A DNA stretch of 64,000 nucleotides from Taudactylus pleione (GCA_031769625.1 JAUIMM010000178.1:26345501-26409500), one strand, 5' to 3'; shown: positions 21,924-30,639, counted from the stretch's first letter. Notes: generated by a model from the letters alone, not told the origin. Numbers and translations: made by a program.

Positions 21924-23475
21924 CAGTGCCTTGCAAAAGTATTCACCCCCTTTTGAATTTTTCATGTTTTGTTGCCTCACAACCTGGAATTGAAATGGTG
22001 CATCATATCGTTCACAGAACATGCCTACAACTGTGAAGTTGTGTATTTTTTATATTGTGAATCAAACAACATTTAGGAAAACATGACAGAAAACTTCAGC
22101 TTGCATTACTATTCATCCCCCTAAAGTCAGTAATTTGTCGAGCCACCTTTTGCGGCAATTACAGCTGCAATGGATAAGTCTCTATGAGCTTGCCACATCT
22201 TGCCCCTGGGATTTTTGCCCATTCCTCAAGGCAAAACTGCTCCAGCTCCTTCATGTTGGATGGTTTCCGCTTGTGAACAGCAATCTTCAAGTCTGACCAC
22301 AGATTCTCAATTGGCTTGAAATCTAGGCCATTCCAACACATTTAAATGTTTCCTCTTAAACCACTCGAGTGTTGCTTTAGCAGTATGCTTCGGGTCACTG
22401 TCCTGCTGGAAGGTGAACCTCCATCCCAGTCTCAAATCACAGGCAGACTGAAACAGGTTTTGCTCAAGAATATCCCTGTATTTAGCACCATCCATCTTTC
22501 CCTCGACTCAAATCAGTTTCCCAGTCCCTGTTGTTGTACTGCCACCACCATGTTTCACTGTGGGGGTGATGGGATGTGTTGGGTTTGCACCAGACATAGC
22601 GTTTTCCTTGGTGGCCGACAAGTTACATTCTGACCAGAGCACCTTCCTCCATACGTTTGGGGAGTCGCGAACATGCCTTTTGGCAAACTCAAATCGTGTC
22701 GTCTTATTTTTATCACTGAGTACTGGCTTTTTTCTGGCCACTCTTCCATAAAGCCCAGCTCTATGTAGTGTATGGTTTATTGTGGTCACATGCACAGATA
22801 CACCAGTCTCTGCTGTGAAACTCTGCAGCTCCTTCAGGGTTACCTTTTGGTCTTTGTGCTGCCTCTCTGATTAATGCCCTCCTTGCCCAGTCTGTGAGTT
22901 TTGGTGGGCGGCCCTCTCTTGGCAGGTTTGTTGTGGTACCATGTTCTTTACATTTGATGATGATGGATTGGACGGTGCACTGGGGGATCATCAAAAATTT
23001 GGATATTTTTTTATAACCCAACCCAGAATTGCACTTCTCAACAACTTTGTCCCTAACTTGTTTGGAGAGCTCCTTGGTCTTCATGGTGTGCTGCCTCTTG
23101 CTTAGTGGTGTTGCAGCTTCTGGGGCCTTTCAGAAAAGGTGTGTTTATACTGACAGATCATGTGACACTTAGATTTCACACAGGTGGACTTTATTTCACT
23201 AATTTTGTGACTTCTGAAGGTAATTGGTTGCTCCAGAACTTTTGAGGGGCTTTATAGCAAAGGGGGTGATTACATATGCACATGCCAATTTTCTGAATTT
23301 TATTTATAAAGATTCTTTTTTTATATATATTTTTCTCATTTCACTTCACCTAATTAGACTATTTTGTGCAGATCCATCACATAAAATTCAGATTACAACC
23401 TGTAATTTATTTCTTTTTTTAATGTAACAAAAAAGGTAAAAAGCCAAGGGAGGTGAATACTTTTGCAAGGCACTG
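21924..23475 (-). mobile_element. Decayed Tc1-like transposon, second family (1552 bp)
   Basis: The left terminus CAGTGCCTTGCAAAAGTATT and right terminus AATACTTTTGCAAGGCACTG are inverted repeats. TA precedes the left end (21922-21923). On the right, TG repeats of a microsatellite follow instead of TA, so that flank has changed. A minus-strand transposase pseudogene fills the interior. The family differs from the one at 13.5 kb. Confidence 0.9.
22159..23084 (-). pseudogene. Tc1-like transposase, four disconnected frames
   Basis: The N-terminus is MKTKELSKQVRDKVVEKCNS (start 23084), with a helix-turn-helix around LGYKKISKFLMIPQCTVQSI and a GRPPKLT motif. The next frame has HTLHRAGLYGRVARKKPVL, RFEFAKRHV and KVLWSECNLS, where the first catalytic Asp is replaced. 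Then come GGGSTTTGTGKL, FQQDSDPKHTAKAT (second Asp intact) and KPIENLWSDLKIAVHKRKPS with the third acidic residue in PIENLW. Frame breaks separate the blocks near 22770, 22510 and 22320. Not functional. Confidence 0.85.

Positions 23476-23530
<55 letters not shown>
23476..23530. repeat. (TG)n(TA)n microsatellite, gypsy target
   Basis: A TG/TA run lies between the Tc1 right end and the gypsy LTR. The (TA) part continues on the far side of the gypsy element at 28996. Confidence 0.9.
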
Positions 23531-23645
23531 TGTGACACAGTCAGATTAGGGGGTCCTACTCCTGGGTAGGGGACTCCTTCCTTACACGGCAGTCGGGAAA
23601 CAGTACGCCAGACTGGATTCAAGTACAAGCTGGTTGGCGCCAGTC

Positions 23646-23651
23646 TTTATT
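23646..23651 (-). promoter_or_regulatory. Polyadenylation signal in the LTR
   Basis: AATAAA on the minus strand occurs in both LTRs (the second copy is near 28802-28807) and would define the end of R. Confidence 0.55.
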
Positions 23652-23875
23652 GTGTAAAACAGAAATAACAAAAAGAAACCATAAACTTAAATCCTAGCCC
23701 TGGCTGGGCTCTAACTTTACAGGTGGTTCCCTCACTACCAGAACCTGGCAAGGCCTAATGCCCTCACCAGCAACAAAGGCACAGCACAACACTCACAGAT
23801 CGGTTTTCCCAGTGTCTCTGAGCAAACTCCCTGTCTGCTCTCCCAGGTGAGACCCTCAGCCCTAAACACACTAGG

Positions 23876-23883
23876 CTTATATT
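23876..23883 (-). promoter_or_regulatory. TATA-like box in the 3' LTR
   Basis: AATATAAG on the minus strand lies about 225-230 bp upstream of the AATAAA signal, a plausible U3 promoter position. It is absent from the deleted 5' LTR. Confidence 0.5.
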
Positions 23884-24059
23884 GGCCACTCTCAGGTGGA
23901 AACCCTAACAAGCCTGTTACCAGGCTGCAAGGCCCAAAACCTGGAGCGGCCGTGGGTGGAGCCCTCCCTCTCCTCTCACCCACAACCCCCAGGTCCCAAA
24001 CCGGCTTTTCAAAAAGCCGAGACTCAAGCCTGCTACACTGCAGACTTTCTCCTGGGGGT

Positions 24060-27000
24060 TTAAAACACATAAGACAGGAATCTGGGACAAATGTACCTGC
24101 CACAGACCACTTTACCAGTGATCCTATCACATATCCCCCCCTTTGTTTCGACCTGTGGGGCGGAACAACTGAAGCCCCAAAACAATGAACGCATGACAAC
24201 GCGTCTGCATTGGCTTCCTGGCCTGTGTTCCACTGCAAATTTAAAAGTTTGTAACGCCAAGAACCATCTCGTAATTCTCGCATTACTGTCCTTATTTTCG
24301 GACATCCACTTCAAAGGGGCATGGTCAGTGATCAATTTGAACTTTCTTCCAACCAAGTAGTACCTGAGAGCCTCTAACGCCCACTTTATGGCCAACGCCT
24401 CCTTCTCCACTGTGGCATAGTTTCTCTTATGTACATTCAACTTTCTGCTAAGATAGAAAATAGGGTGTTCCTCACCCTCCTTGTTCTGGGACAGGACCGC
24501 TCCTATACCTACTTCTGATGCATCGGTTTGTACTATGAATTCCCTTTCAAAATTAGGAGTCATCAGGACTGGTTGGGAACACAACGCTACTTTCAACTCC
24601 TGAAAAGCTTTCTCTGCCTCAGGACTCCATTCTACCATGACTTTTTGTTTGCCTTTGGTCAGGTCAGTCAGTGGGACTGCCATGGTGGCAAAGTTGGGTA
24701 TAAACCTCCTGTAGTACCCCGTAATTACCAAGAAGGCTCTCACCTGCTTCTTATTCAGAGGCCGTGGCCAGTTTTGTATGGCATCAACCTTATTGAGCTG
24801 AGGCTTTATCAGGCCTCTGCCAATGGTGTATCCCAGATATTTTACTTCCTCCATGCCTAGACAACACTTTTTTGGGTTGGCTGTCAAACCTGCCTTATAG
24901 ATGGAGTCCAACACTGCTTGTACCCTGGGTAAGTGAGACTGCCAATCAGGACTATGAATGACCACGTCATCCAGATAAGCAGCCGCATACCGTCTATGGG
25001 GCCTTAGAATCCTGTCCATCATTCTTTGGAAGGTAGCAGGTGCCCCATGTAGCCCAAAGGGCAACATCTTGTACTGAAACAAGCCCTCTGGCGCTGAAAA
25101 AGCTGTCTTTTGTTTGGCGCTCTCGGTTAACGGTACTTGCCAATACCCTTTGGTTAGGTCAAGAGTGGTTAAATACCTTGCCGTCCCTAGTCTCTCAATC
25201 AGTTCATCCACTCTTGGCATCGGGTAGGCATCGAATTTTGAAACACTGTTCAACTTTCGGAAGTCATTGCAGAAACGCACACTCCCGTCGGGCTTTGGAA
25301 TCAACACAATGGGACTTGACCATTCACTATGTGATTCTTCAATAACCCCTAACTCTAGCATATTTTTAATTTCTTTCGACACCGATTCTCTTTGTGCTTC
25401 TGGTAACCTATAGGGCTTTAGATTAACTTTAACCCCTGGGTCAGTGATTATGTCATGTTTAATGACCGAGGTTTTCCCAGGTACGTCAGAGAACAGCACC
25501 CTATTTCTGATCAGAAACTCCTTGACCTCTTGTTGTTGAATTGCCGACAGGGTTTTTGCCACTGTCACTTCGGGAACTAAGGGCCCTAGATTTACGGGAG
25601 GGGCTCGGACGGCCGACAGTACCGTTCTATCTTTCCAGGGCTTTAACAGATTTATATGGTATATCTGTTCCGGCTTTCTTTTCCCCGGCTGGTAAACTTT
25701 GTAATTGACCTGTCCCACTCTTTCTAAGACTTCAAAGGGCCCTTGCCATTTAGCCAAAAGTTTATTTTCCACAGTGGGAACCAACACTAACACTCTGTCC
25801 CCAGGAGCAAAGCTGCGTAACCGAGCATTGCGGTTGTATACCCTCTGCTGTGCCTGTTGAGCCTGTTCCAGGTGCTCTCTCACTATCGGCACTACCGCTG
25901 CAATTCTCTCCTGCATTTGAGAAACATGCTCAATCACCGTTTTGTAAGGACTAGATTGCCCCTCCCATGTCTCTTTGGCAATGTCTAGTAACCCCCTTGG
26001 GTGTCTCCCATACAACAAGTCGAAGGGTGAAAACCCGGTGGAGGACTGGGGAACCTCCCTTATGGCCAACAATAAATACGGCAATAAGTAATCCCAATCC
26101 CTACCATCCTTGTCGACCACTTTCCTAAACATGTGTTTTAACGTCTTGTTAAACCTCTCGACCAGCCCATCGGTTTGGGGGTGATAAACCGAAGTTCTTA
26201 ACTGTTCAATTTTGAACAGGCAACATAACTCTTTCATTACTTTTGACATAAACGGTGTACCCTGGTCAGTTAGTATCTCCTTAGGTATACCCAGCCTGCT
26301 AAAGACATGAACTAGCTCTCTGGCAATGGTCTTGGTTGACATATTGCGCAACGGGATCGTTTCCGGGTACCTGGTAGCGTAATCCATTATGACCAGAATA
26401 TACTGGTGTCCCCTGGCAGACTTCATTAAGGGTCCAACCAAATCCATCGCTATTCTCTCAAACGGAACCTCTATAATAGGCAATGGGACTAGTGGACTTT
26501 TAAAATGTGGTCTGGGAGCATGATACTGACACTCAGGGCAGGATGCGCAAAAGTCAGATACCTCTTTATGAAGCCCGGGCCAGAAAAACCTCTGCATTAT
26601 TCGCTCAGTGGTTTTCTCTACCCCTAGATTGCCTGCCGTTATATGACCATGGGCCAGATCCAACACTGTTCTTCTGTAGGCTTTGGGAACTATTAGTTGT
26701 TCCACAACATCTTCCCCCTTCTTAGTCACCTGATATGACAAATCCTGACACATTGCCATGTGGGGATAGGACAAAGGACTATCGGGGTCTACGGGTTTAC
26801 CATCAACTACTTTTACATTCTCCCTGGCTTTTACCAAAGTAGGGTCATTCAACTGCTCCACGGCAAAGACCTCTCTTCTGACCTCTAAATCAGGCAGATG
26901 ATCCATTGGCCCAACAACACTTCCCACCTCAGTGGGAGGCACATCAGTTGGTGGGCCACTGTCACGCTCCGCATTCTCTAGTTCGCCAATCATAGTAGAA

Positions 27001-28535
27001 AAAGGGAATAACTCTGACTCAGAAGAAACTCCCTCCTCCACTACATCGACAACCTTCTCAAAGGGATCGGGGTTGTTCACTTCTGGAACAAAACGGCTTT
27101 CCCACAACTTCCAGAAGTGAGCAAAGTCTCTCCCCAATATTGCATCGTACATCAGACCATGCACCAAACCCACAGAAACTATAGCAGAGCCACATGGTGT
27201 CTCGATGTTCACCTCGGCAGTAACATAATATCGAGTATCCCCATGTATGCAGGTCACACCAACAGTTTTCCCCTTATGCCTCAAGGGGTTCACCAGCTCA
27301 GCTTTCATAAGTGTCACCAAGCTACCAGAGTCTAACAGTGCCTCTACTCGGTTGCCATCTACTGTGAGTACACACATGTGCTTATCAGTCTCAGCCTGCC
27401 GGTCAGCCGTACAGGCTGTCTGTGCAAATAAAGACCCCCTGCGGTAGACATGAGCAGTATCACATTGCATAGGTTCAGTTGTAAGTGAACAATTAGCGGC
27501 AATATGGCCGAAGCCACCACATCGGAAACACTGAGTCATATTAATGTCTAGTCGTTTACGGGGCAAGAACCTTCCTGGCCTGGCAGGCCTGTCTCCAGGT
27601 TCTACACCCTCAGTCTTAGGTACATTCCACCGCCCAGCACCCTTCTCCCCTGGAACAGTCTTACCAGTGTCTGTGGGAGTTCGCCGGTGCGCCATCGGGG
27701 CTCGGTGGGGCATACTCATCAGCTCCTCAGCCGCCACGTACCTCTCCACCAGCTCGACCAACTGGTCCGCGGACTTAGGGTCTGCATGGCTCACCCACTT
27801 GCGCAGAGTCACAGGTAATGATCGCAGGTACCGGTCCATCCCGACCCTTTCCACGATCTGTGGTCCCGTCAGCGTCTCGGGCTGTAGCCATTTTGTGGAC
27901 AGATGGACGAGGTCATGCATCTGTGAACGTGGAGGCTTGTCCATATGGAACTCCCAGCGGTGGACCCGTTGGGCACGAACAAAGGTGGTGACTCCCAAGC
28001 GAGTTAGGATCTCCTGTTTTAGTTTTTTGTAGTCCTTGGCATCAGCCAGGCATAAGTCGAAATAGGCCTTTTGTGGCTCCCCCGACAGAAAAGGTGCCAC
28101 CAGACTTGCCCACTGCTCCTTGGGCCAACTCTCCCTTTCGGCCGTTCTTTCAAATGCAGTGAGGTAGGCCTCCACATCATCGCCCGAAGTCATCTTTTGG
28201 AGGAAGTGACTGGCTCGTATGGAGTGAGTGGTGGTGGGAGGACCAGTAGTAACATCTCTGGGCTGGGCGACCAGGTGCTGTACCACCTCTTTTATGGCCT
28301 GGCTGTTTTCCGCTAAGGCCTGGCTGTTTTCCGCTAAGGCCTGGCGGGTTTCCTCGACGGCGACCTGTTGTTGCCTCTGGGCTGTCTCCAAGGCCAACAG
28401 TTGCACCCTGGTGGATTCCTGCTGAACTCTGTTTGTCTCCTGCTGAGCTGCTGTAGCTTGGAGCAAGGCCTTAATAATGTCCTCCATTTTGTCCTGGGGT
28501 GTAGGTTGGAAGCTGAACCTTGCCTCTCTGAGCAT
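24060..28535 (-). CDS. Gag-pol polyprotein of Gmr1-like Ty3/gypsy element (1491 codons)
   Basis: One open frame starts at M1 or possibly M17 (28487). Order: coiled-coil, Gln-rich N-terminus (about 17-90); gag capsid-like region (about 100-275); CCHC knuckle C336-C339-H344-C349; aspartic protease with LLDSGS (D402) and ILGRDF (466-471); integrase with zinc-ligand region H631/C663/C666, catalytic D698, D757, E793 (D-x35-E) and a GPF motif (932-934); RT with LDLTKGYW (D1126) and YLDD (1187-1190); RNase H with D1338, E1377/E1379 and D1404. Two defects show. The second integrase zinc histidine is Asn (N636, codon AAT). Near residue 1440 the frame shifts, so the last 50 or so residues are off-frame and run into the LTR. 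Gag and pol are fused without a frameshift signal. Confidence 0.9.
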   Translation of the reverse strand: MLREARFSFQPTPQDKMEDIIKALLQATAAQQETNRVQQESTRVQLLALETAQRQQQVAVEETRQALAENSQALAENSQAIKEVVQHLVAQPRDVTTGPPTTTHSIRASHFLQKMTSGDDVEAYLTAFERTAERESWPKEQWASLVAPFLSGEPQKAYFDLCLADAKDYKKLKQEILTRLGVTTFVRAQRVHRWEFHMDKPPRSQMHDLVHLSTKWLQPETLTGPQIVERVGMDRYLRSLPVTLRKWVSHADPKSADQLVELVERYVAAEELMSMPHRAPMAHRRTPTDTGKTVPGEKGAGRWNVPKTEGVEPGDRPARPGRFLPRKRLDINMTQCFRCGGFGHIAANCSLTTEPMQCDTAHVYRRGSLFAQTACTADRQAETDKHMCVLTVDGNRVEALLDSGSLVTLMKAELVNPLRHKGKTVGVTCIHGDTRYYVTAEVNIETPCGSAIVSVGLVHGLMYDAILGRDFAHFWKLWESRFVPEVNNPDPFEKVVDVVEEGVSSESELFPFSTMIGELENAERDSGPPTDVPPTEVGSVVGPMDHLPDLEVRREVFAVEQLNDPTLVKARENVKVVDGKPVDPDSPLSYPHMAMCQDLSYQVTKKGEDVVEQLIVPKAYRRTVLDLAHGHITAGNLGVEKTTERIMQRFFWPGLHKEVSDFCASCPECQYHAPRPHFKSPLVPLPIIEVPFERIAMDLVGPLMKSARGHQYILVIMDYATRYPETIPLRNMSTKTIARELVHVFSRLGIPKEILTDQGTPFMSKVMKELCCLFKIEQLRTSVYHPQTDGLVERFNKTLKHMFRKVVDKDGRDWDYLLPYLLLAIREVPQSSTGFSPFDLLYGRHPRGLLDIAKETWEGQSSPYKTVIEHVSQMQERIAAVVPIVREHLEQAQQAQQRVYNRNARLRSFAPGDRVLVLVPTVENKLLAKWQGPFEVLERVGQVNYKVYQPGKRKPEQIYHINLLKPWKDRTVLSAVRAPPVNLGPLVPEVTVAKTLSAIQQQEVKEFLIRNRVLFSDVPGKTSVIKHDIITDPGVKVNLKPYRLPEAQRESVSKEIKNMLELGVIEESHSEWSSPIVLIPKPDGSVRFCNDFRKLNSVSKFDAYPMPRVDELIERLGTARYLTTLDLTKGYWQVPLTESAKQKTAFSAPEGLFQYKMLPFGLHGAPATFQRMMDRILRPHRRYAAAYLDDVVIHSPDWQSHLPRVQAVLDSIYKAGLTANPKKCCLGMEEVKYLGYTIGRGLIKPQLNKVDAIQNWPRPLNKKQVRAFLVITGYYRRFIPNFATMAVPLTDLTKGKQKVMVEWSPEAEKAFQELKVALCSQPVLMTPNFEREFIVQTDASEVGIGAVLSQNKEGEEHPIFYLSRKLNVHKRNYATVEKEALAIKWALEALRYYLVGRKFKLITDHAPLKWMSENKDSNARITRWFLALQTFKFAVEHRPGSQCRRVVMRSLFWGFSCSAPQVETKGGICDRITGKVVCGRYICPRFLSYVF
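24132..24147 (-). other. Polypurine tract
   Basis: On the minus strand AAAGGGGGGGATA directly precedes the 3' LTR. This is the expected place and composition for the plus-strand primer. Confidence 0.75.
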
Positions 28536-28661
28536 TGGCTGACGCCTCCTCTATGGGACTCCAAGGACACAGTGTTATTTCCACACTCACCAATTGGGTG
28601 TCTGTCCCTTTAATTTTTAAACGGAAAGTTTTCCTCTCGCTGCAACTTCAGTGTGTGTGGG

Positions 28662-28679
28662 TGCCCGCATTCTCCACCA
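28662..28679 (-). other. Candidate primer-binding site
   Basis: Three bases inside the 5' LTR the minus strand reads TGGTGGAGAATGCGGGCA. It begins TGG as expected for pairing to a tRNA CCA end. The first nine bases fit the complement of a vertebrate tRNA-Ala 3' end, and the remainder fits only with a one-base shift. Confidence 0.5.
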
Positions 28680-28682
28680 TTT

Positions 28683-28995
28683 TGTGACACAGTCAGATTA
28701 GGAGGTCCTACTCCTGGGTAGGGGACTCCTTCCTTACACACACGGCAGCCGGGAAACAGTACGCCAGACTGGATTCAAGTACAAGCTGGTCGGCGCCAGT
28801 CTTTATTGTGTAAAACAGAAATAACAAAAAGAAACCATAAACTTAAATCCTAGCCCTGGCTGGGCTCTAACTTTACAGGTGGTTCCCTCACTACCAGAAC
28901 CTGGCAAGGCCTAATGCCCTCACCAGCAACAAAGGCACAGCACAACACTCACAGATGTACCTGCCACAGACCACTTTACCAGTGATCCTATCACA
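28683..28995 (-). repeat. 5' LTR (313 bp) with 292-bp internal deletion
   Basis: It is collinear with the 3' LTR except that the part corresponding to 23801-24092 is absent. The join is CACAGAT/GTACCTG, with AT microhomology. The missing part includes the TATA-like box. Retrotransposition copies both LTRs from one template, so the loss happened after insertion and leaves the element without its main promoter. Confidence 0.88.
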
Positions 28996-29022
28996 ATATA
29001 TATATATATATATATATATAGT
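28996..29022. repeat. (TA)n microsatellite, far side of gypsy insertion
   Basis: It continues the TA run seen at 23510-23530 and marks the original target. Confidence 0.85.
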
Positions 29023-29029
29023 TATACAC

Positions 29030-29259
29030 ATATATAGTTAACGGTGAGCGCGGCACTCGACTCCAAACAAATGGACAAACACACAGTAGGTATTTCAGCG
29101 TTTCAGTATTCTCGACACTATCATCACTATCCTGACGATATGGGGAGGGGGAGTCGAGTGAATGAGTGCCGCACCCACCGTTTACTACCAATATCGATTT
29201 GTGAGGGCACCGACTCGGGTTAAACCAACGTCATTGTGGGAGTGCCGGACCCTTGGACT

Positions 29260-29262
<3 letters not shown>
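29030..29262 (-). mobile_element. PLE terminal fragment with hammerhead-like core
   Basis: GAGCGCGGCACTCGACTCC and GAGTGAATGAGTGCCGCACC form an interrupted inverted pair. On the minus strand GTGATGA (29127-29121), a short AGT/ACT stem and GAAAC (29104-29100) resemble the PLE-linked hammerhead core, with C3 changed to G. The block ends at GAGTGCCGGACCC, next to (TA)n. Confidence 0.45.

Positions 29263-29300
<38 letters not shown>
29262..29300. repeat. (TA)n microsatellite
   Basis: About 19 TA units separate two PLE termini. Confidence 0.9.
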
Positions 29301-29302
<2 letters not shown>

Positions 29303-29424
29303 CCCCAACAGAATCTTGCACTCACTAGTTTAGTCCTGATGAAAATGTTGATTCATTGAAACGTTGACCACAGGAGTAAAATCCATTTTGCAACATCGAA
29401 ACCCCTGAGTGCCGCATTATTTGA
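29301..29424 (+). mobile_element. PLE terminal fragment
   Basis: It holds the hammerhead-like core at 29336-29362 and ends GAGTGCCGCATTATTTGATA, immediately followed by another (TA)n run. The GAGTGCCG end next to TA repeats is shared with other PLE termini in this window. Confidence 0.5.
29336..29362 (+). ncRNA. Hammerhead-ribozyme-like core in PLE
   Basis: CTGATGA (29336-29342) is followed by stem AATG/CATT with a TTGATT loop and then GAAAC (29358-29362). This is the conserved CUGAUGA-stem II-GAAA arrangement. PLEs in many animals are known to carry minimal hammerheads. I could not confirm helices I and III or the cleavage site, so activity is unproven. Confidence 0.5.
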
Positions 29425-29470
29425 TATATATATATATATGTGTGTGGGTGTGTATATATGTGTGTGTATA

Positions 29471-29512
<42 letters not shown>
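29425..29512. repeat. (TA)n(TG)n compound microsatellite
   Basis: TA and TG runs alternate, with about 17 TA units at the right end. Confidence 0.9.
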
Positions 29513-29515
<3 letters not shown>

Positions 29516-29516
29516 C

Positions 29517-29979
29517 TGTGGTGAGAGGGGTTGTCTCTCACCTGAATTGGTGGGATCAGCTCCCTCCAAGGGAGTCTAGAGTGATCCCTGTCCAGTTTGC
29601 AGCAAGGGAGGTGTGGAACTCCGTGTTTTTACAATTGTACAGGCTCAGCTGCTAAGCAGCAAAGGAAAGGTTTAAAACTCTCACACACCTGTTGCTCATT
29701 GCCCTGATACTGACTAGCGGCCAGATAGTGTTGTAGTGCCACGGTCCAATGGCTATGCTGGGAGAGCATGGCCAATTGTGGCTGCAAGCCACTACTGACT
29801 GCTAAGCACAAGGAGTGCTGGAACCTTTTATGTTTGTTTACTTATTTTCTGTTATGTCCCTGTGTGTGTCCAGGCCTATGCTCACATATTTTAAGATGCT
29901 GTGTGTGCTGCTATTAAAAGCCACTGCTTTACCAAGTACCTGCCTGTCTGGAGTCCTCCTTTCAACACCCCGTGTTTTA
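29517..29979 (+). mobile_element. Probable solo LTR
   Basis: The segment from TGTGGTGAGAGGGG to CCCCGTGTTTTA is flanked by TTATAC on each side (29511-29516, 29980-29985). It contains ATTAAA (29914-29919) followed by a CCTGCCTGTCTGGAGTCCTCC segment, like an R-U5 region. The right end is not the canonical CA, so the boundary or the classification may be off. No coding sequence. Confidence 0.4.
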
Positions 29980-30003
29980 TTATACACACACACATATAAT
30001 ATA

Positions 30004-30322
30004 GAGTGGCGTCTCTCCCCGCTATTGCACCCGGTGGGGAGGGCTTCAGTGCGTGCAGTGGCGATGCATGCTGGGAGAAAGGGTCGTGACCTCATGGGAG
30101 GGGCGTGACCTTGCGGCCCGAACCCCGTAACAACTGAGGAGCTCAGGTGGAGGGGGGTCCCAGAGTTGCGGACTGCACCCGAGGACCACTCTGCGGGCAG
30201 TGACGGCTCCCTCACTTCAGGAGCCGAGTGCAGCACAAAATGTTACAGTGCAGCACCCGGCTCCTTTCACTGAGGGGTAGTCGGCATTTGGTGCCACCCG
30301 CAACCCCCTTGTGACGCCACTG
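30004..30322. mobile_element. hAT-type MITE, GTGGCGTC termini
   Basis: The left end GAGTGGCGTCTCTCCCCGC and the right end GTGACGCCACTG are near inverted copies in the CAGTGGCGTCAC style. The interior is GC-rich and non-coding. Flanking octamers are AT-rich and do not clearly match, so the target duplication is lost or obscured. Confidence 0.6.
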
Positions 30323-30339
30323 TATATACATATGTATAT

Positions 30340-30600
30340 CCACATATAGCACTCACATCTCCATCAGTATTTCAACAGCTGGGCTGTCTTCCCACATCTT
30401 ACTGTGAGGTTGTCATATACAATATAGAAAGTTCGAAAATCAGGGGCACTCATCAGGTACTTTTACATGTAAAGAACAGAATTGTATTTCTTACTTGTTG
30501 CATGTCACATAACAAAGTGCTGTAATTTCTTCAAACGTTTTCGGACTCCACGAGTCCTTCATCAGGAAGCACAGCAATGAGCAATAAACAGCACATGCAA
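30340..30600 (-). mobile_element. PLE terminal region, minus orientation
   Basis: It contains the best hammerhead-like core of the window (30565-30538, minus). It also has features seen in other PLE ends: ATCTCCATCAGTATTTCAAC, and a TTTCTTACTTG segment before the core. It lies upstream of the plus-strand PLE ORF, so it may belong to a second, inverted copy. Confidence 0.45.
30538..30565 (-). ncRNA. Hammerhead-ribozyme-like core with perfect stem II
   Basis: On the minus strand CTGATGA is followed by A, then GGACTC-GTG-GAGTCC (six perfect pairs), then GAAAA. All core nucleotides of the CUGAUGA and GAAA blocks are present. Stems I and III were not resolved by eye. Confidence 0.6.
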
Positions 30601-30639
30601 CCCACCAAACACGCACATATATGTATGTATGTGTGTATG

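Larger units (their letters stand above)
23531..24131 (-). repeat. 3' LTR (601 bp), complete
   Basis: Reading on the minus strand it starts TGTGATAGGATCACTGG and ends ATCTGACTGTGTCACA. A TATA-like AATATAAG lies at 23883-23876 and AATAAA at 23651-23646. It is the full-length LTR; the other copy is deleted internally. Confidence 0.9.
23531..28995 (-). mobile_element. Ty3/gypsy LTR retrotransposon, Gmr1-like domain order
   Basis: A 5465-bp element on the minus strand has LTRs at 28683-28995 (5') and 23531-24131 (3'), both TGTGA...TCACA. A candidate primer-binding site, a purine tract and one long gag-pol frame lie between them. It inserted in a (TA)n run, so the target duplication (probably ATATA) cannot be delimited. 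Shared LTR sequence differs by three substitutions and one 4-bp indel, implying a recent insertion. The pol order is protease-integrase-RT-RNase H. In ordinary Ty3/gypsy elements integrase comes last. The Gmr1 group, first seen in cod, has this arrangement. Confidence 0.92.

Noticed and set aside
23735..24283. 182-codon minus-strand frame as an independent gene
   Set aside because: Its first part is the shifted continuation of the gypsy RNase H; the rest is LTR sequence.
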